Of a DNA stretch of 64,000 nucleotides, positions 27,296 through 33,250 are shown in pieces. Within the stretch, counting starts at the first letter, position 1; every line of letters starts with the position of its first letter. The DNA is from Phycisphaerales bacterium (GTDB lineage Bacteria; Planctomycetota; Phycisphaerae; Phycisphaerales; UBA1924): assembly GCA_020849105.1 (NCBI GenBank), contig JADLGW010000060.1, forward strand, positions 1 to 64,000, given 5' to 3'. Made by a program: the position numbers and the translations under genes. Under the pieces are notes generated by a model that saw only the letters and a program-made list of their open reading frames with translations, had not been told where the DNA came from and made no database searches.

Positions 27296-28444
27296 TCAGC
27301 CGGCCACCCCGTGCCGTCGAGCACTCCAGCGTGCGGTTTCGATGCCCCGCACATGCGCCCCGCCCACCCCGCATCCGACCGCCAGGCAGTGGAGGAGTGA
27401 CAGTCCGGCCGCCCGGGCGGACGCGAACCCCGCGTTGAAGTGATCCCCCGCGCCCGTCGAGATGACCGGCGCCTCCGTCACCTTCGTCGCGAACCGCGCA
27501 GACTCGCGCTCCGTCGCCGCCGCCGCGCCCTGCCGACAGTGCACGATCACGCACGCCAGCCCCGCGGCCACCCGTGCCGCGCCGGCAAGAGTCTCACACT
27601 GGGCCAGCGGATCGGCGGCGCTCTCGACACGCGCGCTGAGCACCCGCGCGAGGCGCTCAGCCTCGGACAGGTTCAGCCCCAGCGTGACCGGCGACAGCCC
27701 GTCTATCTCTCGCAGCACGCCCAGCGCCCGCCGCACGTCCTCATCGCATCGCTTTGCCGGGTCGGACAGGTCGATGAACACCCGCTTGCGTGACGCATCG
27801 ACCCGCGGCAGCACATGCTGCGCCAGGCCCATCCAGATTCCCTCGACCCCGCCCAGGATCGTCCAGTTCGTGATCCCGATCAGGTCCGCCCGTCGCACGT
27901 TCTCCTCCAGCGCCTCCGGCCCAACGACGTCGACCAGCCGTTCCCAGGTCGCCGCCTGCACGCTCGCGGCGTGGTTGAACATCACCTTGCCGTCGTGAAA
28001 CTCCAGCGCGTCGGTGCGTCCGGTTGGCGCGATGGGCACAACGCGATCGCACACGCCCGCCAGCGGCCCGTACGCCGGGTGCAACGCCCGCCAGTCCTCC
28101 TCGCGCCCGACCGCGCCGATGAAGGTCGTGGGGCAGCCCAGCGCCGCCAGCGCCGCCGCCATCAGCGGCCCGTTCCCGCCGAATCGCTCCTCCCGCCGCA
28201 CCAGTTCGATGTTGGCTGACCTGCCCGACGCCGCCGCGATTCGCGCCGCCAGCGCCGGGATTGCGGTGACCCGGTCGTACCCGCCCGGCGTCATGTCGCG
28301 GCGCCGGTCCACCACGTCATAGATGGAATCGATGAACCCGTCGAATCCCACCAGGCACCGCGGCAAACGCCCCGCCGCCCCCGCGGCGGCGAACTCCGCC
28401 GCCGCAGCCAGGAGCACCGCCCCGCTATCGTCGTCCTTCGCCAT
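27296..28444 (-). CDS. PfkB family carbohydrate kinase
   Basis: This 382-aa sugar kinase has the N-terminal FGGNGPLMAAALAALG substrate-side motif and the C-terminal STGAGDHFNAGFASA (PfkB signature 2 with the catalytic Asp). The central part includes VFIDLSDPAKR and LGLNLSEAE. The substrate is unknown; fructose-, ribose- or adenosine-type sugars are typical. Its ATG overlaps that of rdgB on the opposite strand within one CATG, so the two divergent genes share their first bases. Confidence 0.85.
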   Translation of the reverse strand: MAKDDDSGAVLLAAAAEFAAAGAAGRLPRCLVGFDGFIDSIYDVVDRRRDMTPGGYDRVTAIPALAARIAAASGRSANIELVRREERFGGNGPLMAAALAALGCPTTFIGAVGREEDWRALHPAYGPLAGVCDRVVPIAPTGRTDALEFHDGKVMFNHAASVQAATWERLVDVVGPEALEENVRRADLIGITNWTILGGVEGIWMGLAQHVLPRVDASRKRVFIDLSDPAKRCDEDVRRALGVLREIDGLSPVTLGLNLSEAERLARVLSARVESAADPLAQCETLAGAARVAAGLACVIVHCRQGAAAATERESARFATKVTEAPVISTGAGDHFNAGFASARAAGLSLLHCLAVGCGVGGAHVRGIETARWSARRHGVAG

Positions 28445-29711
28445 GGAATCGATTGTCCTCGCTACCGGCAACCCGCACAAGGTGGGCGAACTCCGTGCTA
28501 TCTTCGACGAGGTCGGCGTGCCCATCCGCGGCCTGCGCGACCTGCCCGGTTGGGAGTCCTTCGTGGAGCCCGCCGAAACCGGCGCCACTTTCGAGGAGAA
28601 CGCGACGATCAAGGCCCGGTCCTACGCCCGCCAGACCGGACTGCCCTGCCTGGCTGATGACTCGGGGCTCGAAGTGGATGCGCTGGGCGGCCGCCCCGGC
28701 GTCATCAGCAGCCACTATTCGACGGACGGCGCCGACACCGGCCTCGGCCGCGCCGAGCGCGACCGCCTGAACAACGAGCGATTGCTCCGCGATCTTTGCG
28801 GCATACCGCCCGACCGCCGCACGGCGCGCTTTGTGTGCGTGATGGTTCTCTGCGATCCGCCTACGAAACCCGGAGCCGGGGGCGTCCCGCCCCTGATCGA
28901 ACCCGGAGCCGGGGGCGTCCCGCCCCCGCCGTGGGGCCAACGGCCCCACGGTCTAGCCGGTGGCGCGAGATGGACCGCCCATCGCCTCCCTCACCTGGAG
29001 CGCGCCGCCGCCACCTACTTTCTCACCTGGAGACTCGAACGCGGCGAACTGTCCCCGGCGGAGCGTGCGATCGTCCTTGGCGCGTGTCTGCATTGGCATG
29101 GCATCAAGGCGTGGTTTCACTACGGCGTCGTCATGCACGATCACGTTCATGTGCTCATGCAACTCATCGACGATGCCGCTCCGCGCCCCATTCTGGCCGG
29201 GATCATCCACAGCATCAAGAGCTTCACCTCGCACGAGATCAACACGCTGCGCGGTGGGACCGGAAAGATCTGGCAGGACGATTACTTCGATGAGGCGTTC
29301 AGCCTCGGTGTTCCACAACAGACCATTGACTACATAGAGAACAACCCGCGCAAAGCCGGATTGGTGGCGCCGGGCGAGCGTTATCTGTTCAGTTGGCGTC
29401 CTGGTGGCCATGGTCTGGTTGTCCTCGGGTCAGGTGAAGTTCGACCGCCGCGAACTTCGGAGCGTGGGGTCTCCGGCCCCCCATCGGGGGCGGGACGCCC
29501 CCGCCTCCGGGTTGCGAGGGGCGCCTTCGAGGGCCGCATCGGCCTGCCGGGTGATGTACCCCGCGGCGGCAACGGCTTTGGTTACGACCCCCTGTTCCTG
29601 GTGGCCCCCGCCTTCGTCCGCACCAGCGCCGAACTCTCACCCGACGAGAAGAACCGCCTCTCACACCGCGGACTGGCCGCCCGGGAGATGGCCCGGCTCC
29701 TTGCCACCTGA
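28443..29711 (+). CDS. rdgB: XTP/dITP diphosphatase (RdgB/Ham1) interrupted in frame by a REP-associated tyrosine transposase
   Basis: The single open frame encodes 422 aa. Residues 1-139 are the RdgB N-terminal half (TGNPHKVGEL, ADDSGLEVDALGGRPG). Residues about 357-422 are its C-terminal half (ARGAFEGRIG, GGNGFGYDPLF, DEKNRLSHRG). Together they make about 205 residues, the normal length of this enzyme, which hydrolyses non-canonical purine NTPs. Residues about 141-356 are foreign: Gly/Pro-rich stretches encoded by palindromes, then a complete RAYT with TYFLTWRL, the HUH motif at H234/H236 (MHDHVHVLM), SIKSFTSHEIN, IWQDDYFDEAF and catalytic Tyr297 in DYIENNPRKAGLV. The RAYT part has no obvious start codon of its own; ATG 28842 is the nearest in frame. 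Whether one protein with both activities, or any active RdgB, results cannot be told from sequence. Confidence 0.9.
   Translation: MESIVLATGNPHKVGELRAIFDEVGVPIRGLRDLPGWESFVEPAETGATFEENATIKARSYARQTGLPCLADDSGLEVDALGGRPGVISSHYSTDGADTGLGRAERDRLNNERLLRDLCGIPPDRRTARFVCVMVLCDPPTKPGAGGVPPLIEPGAGGVPPPPWGQRPHGLAGGARWTAHRLPHLERAAATYFLTWRLERGELSPAERAIVLGACLHWHGIKAWFHYGVVMHDHVHVLMQLIDDAAPRPILAGIIHSIKSFTSHEINTLRGGTGKIWQDDYFDEAFSLGVPQQTIDYIENNPRKAGLVAPGERYLFSWRPGGHGLVVLGSGEVRPPRTSERGVSGPPSGAGRPRLRVARGAFEGRIGLPGDVPRGGNGFGYDPLFLVAPAFVRTSAELSPDEKNRLSHRGLAAREMARLLAT
28868..28950 (+). repeat. Left REP pair and hairpin of the RAYT insertion
   Basis: Two 25-nt direct repeats start 33 nt apart (11 codons), giving the protein repeat PGAGGVPP twice. 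A perfect 10-bp stem with AAC loop follows at 28928-28950. Spacing in multiples of three keeps the rdgB frame open. Confidence 0.85.
29486..29513 (-). repeat. Right inverted REP copy of the RAYT insertion
   Basis: GGGGGCG-GGA-CGCCCCC then GCCTCCGGGTT is the reverse complement of the left REP (28899-28926), apart from the C/G change after GGAG. It is translated as part of the Gly/Pro/Arg-rich linker before the RdgB C-terminal half. Confidence 0.85.
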
Positions 29712-29745
29712 AGTCGGCCCCTCGTCCGGCCGATATCCCGGGTGG

Positions 29746-30063
29746 ATGCCTGTCCACCTGGATACCAGCGACACCCTCCGGTTCGAGCGTCGCGCCTCCG
29801 GCCGCACGCCCGTGTCCGGCTCGGTCATGGCCCTCTTTGCTGATCAGCACGGGCCCAGCGTCCTGACGCGCCTGGAACTCGTGGATTCCAGCCACGACGG
29901 CCTCGGGTTCCGCAGCCCGGTCGAGGTCCAGCCCGGAGATCGCTTCACGCTGTACAGCGGCGGCATCCCGGTCGCCCACGGCGCCGGCACCGTCGCCCGC
30001 TGCATCCCGGAGGGCTCGCACTACCGCCTCGGCGTCCGTTGCGAGCAACGCCGCGCCGCCTGA
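29746..30063 (+). CDS. PilZ-domain-like protein
   Basis: This 105-aa protein has the size and order of a single PilZ domain: an N-terminal RRASGR (RxxxR-like c-di-GMP contact), then LVDSSHDGLGF (D/N-x-S-x-x-G-like), VQPGDRFTLY and a C-terminal YRLGVRCEQR strand. It probably binds cyclic di-GMP, but the motif spacing is not perfect. ATG 29746 lies 34 nt after the rdgB stop; earlier in-frame starts read through rdgB. Its stop is 1 nt from the convergent HIT gene stop. Confidence 0.65.
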   Translation: MPVHLDTSDTLRFERRASGRTPVSGSVMALFADQHGPSVLTRLELVDSSHDGLGFRSPVEVQPGDRFTLYSGGIPVAHGAGTVARCIPEGSHYRLGVRCEQRRAA

Positions 30064-30064
30064 T

Positions 30065-30613
30065 TCACCGGCCGGAAGCCGCGCGCCGGTACCGTTCCCA
30101 CATCGCCGGCAGCGCCGCGGGGATCACCCGCACCTGCCCGACCACGCTCATGAAGTTCACATCGCCACCCCACCGCGGCACCAGATGCACATGCAGATGC
30201 TGCGGCACGCCCGCACCCGCCGCCCGCCCCTGGTTGATCCCGATGTTGATGCCCTGCGGTTCCAGCGTCCGCTGCATCAGGTCCACGCCCCGGTCTACCA
30301 GCAGCCAGAGCGCCGCCCGCTGCTCCGGCGAATAGTCGAGCAGCGTCGGTCGCGGCTCACCCAGGGCCACCAGCAGGTGCCCGTTGGCGTACGGGTACCG
30401 GTTGAGCACGATGAACCCGTGTCCATCGCGGTGGATCACCAGGTTGCGCTCGTCGGACGCGGGGTCCAGCCAGAAGTCGTGCAGGAAGTTGCCCGACCCC
30501 GCGGCCTCACCCTGCTTTTCGATGCTGGTCACCGCCTCCAGGTACTCCAGGCGCCACGGCGCATGGATCGAGGGGGGCCCGGGAGGCTGGTCGGGCTTGC
30601 GCGGCGCGGCCAT
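30065..30613 (-). CDS. HIT family nucleotide hydrolase/transferase
   Basis: This 182-aa protein has the histidine triad QHLHVHLVPRW near residue 145. Earlier come FIVLNRYPYANGHLLVA and the helix LWLLVDRGVDLMQRTL, as in the Ap4A hydrolase/FHIT-like branch. It hydrolyses nucleoside-phosphoryl conjugates. ATG 30613 lies 7 nt after the pepA stop, so the two form an operon. A slightly longer start (30640) would overlap pepA. Confidence 0.9.
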   Translation of the reverse strand: MAAPRKPDQPPGPPSIHAPWRLEYLEAVTSIEKQGEAAGSGNFLHDFWLDPASDERNLVIHRDGHGFIVLNRYPYANGHLLVALGEPRPTLLDYSPEQRAALWLLVDRGVDLMQRTLEPQGINIGINQGRAAGAGVPQHLHVHLVPRWGGDVNFMSVVGQVRVIPAALPAMWERYRRAASGR

Positions 30614-30620
30614 GGCGACC

Positions 30621-32096
30621 TCACTCGTACGCGGCAACAAGCGACGCCAGCAGGCGCGCGCCCCAACCGGTCGGCCCCTTGACGAACGGGCCGGAATCCG
30701 ACTCGGACGCGTGCACGCCCGCGATGTCCAGGTGGCACCAGGGGATGTTCTCGCGCACGAAGTAGGAGAGGAACGCGGCGCCCTGGATCGGGTGGGCCTT
30801 GCGGTTGGGGTTGGAGTTCACGATGTCGGCCACCGGCGACTTCATCATGTCGCGGTATTCCTGGTGCATCGGCAGGCGCCAGACGCGCTCGCCGCTGTCC
30901 GCGCTCGCGGCCTCGACCCGGGCCCGCAGCCCGTCGTCCTCGCAGAACATGCCCGCAAAGGTGGACCCGAGCGCCGTCACCACACCGCCGGTCAGCGTCG
31001 CCAGATCGATGACCGCCGCGGGGTTCTCGACCTCGCACGCCCAGCACAGGGCGTCGGCCAGGACCAGGCGTCCCTCGGCGTCGGTGTTCGTCACCTCCAC
31101 CGTCACGCCGTTGCGGTACCGCAGCACGTCGTCCGGCCGGTAGGCCTCGTCGCTGACGGAGTTCTCCGCGGCGGCGAGCAGCGCTACCACGCGCCGGCGC
31201 GGGCGCACGACCGTGGCGATGGCGTGCATGGCGGCGAGCACGGCGCAGCCGCCGTCCTTGTCGCGCTTCATGCCGACCATCCCGTTGTTGACCTTTAGCG
31301 AGAGTCCGCCGGTGTCGTAGGTCATCGTCTTGCCGATGAGGACAAGGGGTTCGGCCTTCTTCCCCTCACCCGGCCACTCCAGCCGGATCATGCACGGCTT
31401 GTTCTCGCTGGCCTTGCCGACGTTGATCAGCCCCTCGAATCGCTCCTTGACCAGGCGTTCGCCCTGCATCACCTCGCACCGCAGCCCGGCCTGCTTCGCC
31501 ATTGCCCGGGCCTGCTCCGCCATCCACCCGGGCGTCGCGATGTTCGGCGGGGTCTCGCTGAGGGTCCGCGCGAGGTTGGCGCTGCGGGCGACGGCCAGGC
31601 CGCGTTCCATCCCGGCCTCGAACTCATCGCTGGACGAGGAGACGCGGAGCGCGGTGCGCTTCGGCGGCTCGCCGCCCTTGCCCTTGAACTGGTCGCAGAC
31701 CCAACCCAGCAGGCCCAGCGCCTCGCCGGCCGCACGCCCGGCCCGGTGCGGGTCGATCCCGGCCGCCCCGCAGGCGCCGGCAACTTCGAACTGGGCCGAC
31801 GCCTCCTTCGTGGTCGCCAATCGCCGCCCGACCGCGGCTGCGGCGGTGCGGAGGGCCTCAGTCGTGAACTTCGCCTCCTTGCCCAAGCCCACGATCAGTA
31901 CCCGCCGGAACCTGCCCTTCGGGAAGGCCTCGACCATTCGTCCCAGCTCGCCGGTGGCCTCGCCGCGCCGCAGCGCCGCCGCCGCGACCCTGCCGGTGTC
32001 GAGCGCGCGTGCCGCGCGGTCCAGGCCCTGCCCCTGGAAGTGACCGAGAACGAGAACGGCCGCCTTCGTGCCGCCGACGCTGATGGATTCGAACAT
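30621..32096 (-). CDS. pepA: Leucyl (cytosol) aminopeptidase, M17 family
   Basis: This 491-aa protein has the full M17 metal and catalytic set in the C-terminal domain: VLIGKTMTYDTGGLSLK, MKRDKDGGCAVLAAM and the signature NTDAEGRLVLADAL, followed by LATLTGG. The N-terminal domain is the usual macro-like regulatory fold. It removes N-terminal residues from peptides using two divalent metals as a cytoplasmic hexamer. ATG 32096 is chosen; the frame is open further upstream, but that part lacks homology. Confidence 0.94.
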   Translation of the reverse strand: MFESISVGGTKAAVLVLGHFQGQGLDRAARALDTGRVAAAALRRGEATGELGRMVEAFPKGRFRRVLIVGLGKEAKFTTEALRTAAAAVGRRLATTKEASAQFEVAGACGAAGIDPHRAGRAAGEALGLLGWVCDQFKGKGGEPPKRTALRVSSSSDEFEAGMERGLAVARSANLARTLSETPPNIATPGWMAEQARAMAKQAGLRCEVMQGERLVKERFEGLINVGKASENKPCMIRLEWPGEGKKAEPLVLIGKTMTYDTGGLSLKVNNGMVGMKRDKDGGCAVLAAMHAIATVVRPRRRVVALLAAAENSVSDEAYRPDDVLRYRNGVTVEVTNTDAEGRLVLADALCWACEVENPAAVIDLATLTGGVVTALGSTFAGMFCEDDGLRARVEAASADSGERVWRLPMHQEYRDMMKSPVADIVNSNPNRKAHPIQGAAFLSYFVRENIPWCHLDIAGVHASESDSGPFVKGPTGWGARLLASLVAAYE

Positions 32097-32579
32097 GAGA
32101 ACTCCTGGGCCCGTGGTGGACCGCGAGCGGCCAGTGTAGGGGTTGAGGCGTGCAGGCGATGCCGCTTGGTCACCCCGGCGCCCAGCGGCGTGCCGCCGCG
32201 GCGTCGCCCGCGAGCCCGGCCCTCTCCAGCAGCAGACCGAGATTCCCAGGCGTCTGGGCGACTCTTCAGCGCTCCAGGGCGGCGTCCAGCGCGATGCAGT
32301 CCACCGGCGCCCGTCGCCGACCGTGAGATCGATTTCACCCAGGTGCACGCGGGACCGCTTGCCCCCCGCTTCAGGCGGTAGCCGCTCCGGTGTGCCTGGC
32401 GGGGAACTCTCGGCCGCCGCCAGGTAGAGGCAGCGCGGGGGCTGCGCGTGCCATGTGGCCGCGAGCAGGTGCGGCCTGGCACGGGGTTCGCGGTGTGAGC
32501 CACGGTGCGCGGCCGGGCCCGAGCACCCGCCGGCGCGCTGCGACGGCGATCCGTGGGTGACCGTACAGATGGAGGCCTT
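32097..32579. other. 483-bp region with no convincing gene; possible decayed coding sequence
   Basis: No intact gene is recognised. On the minus strand two short open pieces in one frame read APVDCIALDAALER, stop, then RVAQTPGNLGLLLERAGLAG..., stop. This style resembles TPR-like helices and may be a decayed gene or chance in GC-rich DNA. The region must also hold the promoters of pepA (leftward) and the PEP-CTERM-like gene (rightward). Confidence 0.35.
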
Positions 32580-33206
32580 ATGTCACGCCGCTGTGGTGCC
32601 GCTGTGTTGGTGCTGGCCGCTGGGACGGTGTACGCCGACGACCTCACCCCGCCGCCGTGGCGGTTCAATCCGGGGACAACGGTGCAGCACTGGGATTTCA
32701 GCAGCGGGCCGATCGGGTTTGCGCCGGACGCGGGGCCGCTGAACAACCCGTTCGGGAACCCGATCATGACGCCGGGCGCGGGGGCGAACTGGCTGCCCGT
32801 GTTCGGCGGGCGCAACGACGTGTGGGCGATCGCGGGCTCCTCGCTCAACTTCGACGTGCCGAACACGGGGAACCAGGCCAACCAGAAGGAGTTGTGGCTT
32901 CAGGTGACGTACTTCAGCGCCGCGCCGGCGCTGAACCCGAACTACGTCATCGGCGGCGCCAGCGGGCCGTTCACGCAGTTCGGTTCGCAGGTCACGCCGC
33001 TGGGCAACGGGTGGTTCCACGAACTGTCGAAATGGAAGGTGGCACCCTGCCCGCCGGCGGAACGGGTGTCGATCCTGCCGAGCACGGCCGGGGCCCAGAT
33101 GCTGATCGACCAGGTGGTGATCGACACGCGCTGCGCGGTGCCCGCGCCGGGCGTGGCGGTGCTGCTGGCGATGGCGGGGCTCGCGGCGGTGCGGCGGCGG
33201 CGGTAG
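32580..33206 (+). CDS. Exported protein with PEP-CTERM-like VPAPG sorting tail
   Basis: This 208-aa protein has a signal peptide (MSRRCGAAVLVLAAGTVYA, cut before DD). The body of about 165 residues is rich in Asn, Gly, Trp and aromatic residues. The C-terminal cell-surface sorting signal is VPAPGVAVLLAMAGLAAVRRRR (VPAPG motif, hydrophobic helix, Arg cluster; quoted in three parts). Such tails are recognised by exosortase-type systems, none of which is encoded in the window. The body family is unknown. A hairpin terminator follows. Confidence 0.8.
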   Translation: MSRRCGAAVLVLAAGTVYADDLTPPPWRFNPGTTVQHWDFSSGPIGFAPDAGPLNNPFGNPIMTPGAGANWLPVFGGRNDVWAIAGSSLNFDVPNTGNQANQKELWLQVTYFSAAPALNPNYVIGGASGPFTQFGSQVTPLGNGWFHELSKWKVAPCPPAERVSILPSTAGAQMLIDQVVIDTRCAVPAPGVAVLLAMAGLAAVRRRR

Positions 33207-33217
33207 GTCGTCTGCGA

Positions 33218-33247
33218 GCGGCCGCACGGGGTTGCCCGTGCGGCCGC
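33218..33247. terminator. Bidirectional hairpin between convergent genes
   Basis: A perfect 13-bp stem, GCGGCCGCACGGG (33218-33230) with CCCGTGCGGCCGC (33235-33247), and a GTTG loop lie in the 44-bp gap between two convergent stops. There is no clear U-tract, so strength is uncertain. Confidence 0.6.
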
Positions 33248-33250
33248 CAT

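Larger units (their letters stand above)
28866..29513 (+). mobile_element. RAYT (IS200-like Y1 transposase) insertion with flanking inverted palindromes
   Basis: The left flank carries two direct copies of CCCGGAGCCGGGGGCGTC followed by CCGCCCC (28868-28892 and 28901-28925). The right flank (29486-29513) carries the same 28-nt sequence inverted, with one or two mismatches. Each copy is a GGAG foot plus GGGGGCG-TCC-CGCCCCC hairpin. Between them lies the HUH/Tyr transposase domain, in the same direction and frame as rdgB. This is the layout of a RAYT with terminal REPs. The exact ends and any target duplication are not visible. Further hairpins are CCGTGGGGCC-AAC-GGCCCCACGG (28928-28950) and GAAGTTCG/CGAACTTC (about 29434-29456). 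Confidence 0.85.
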
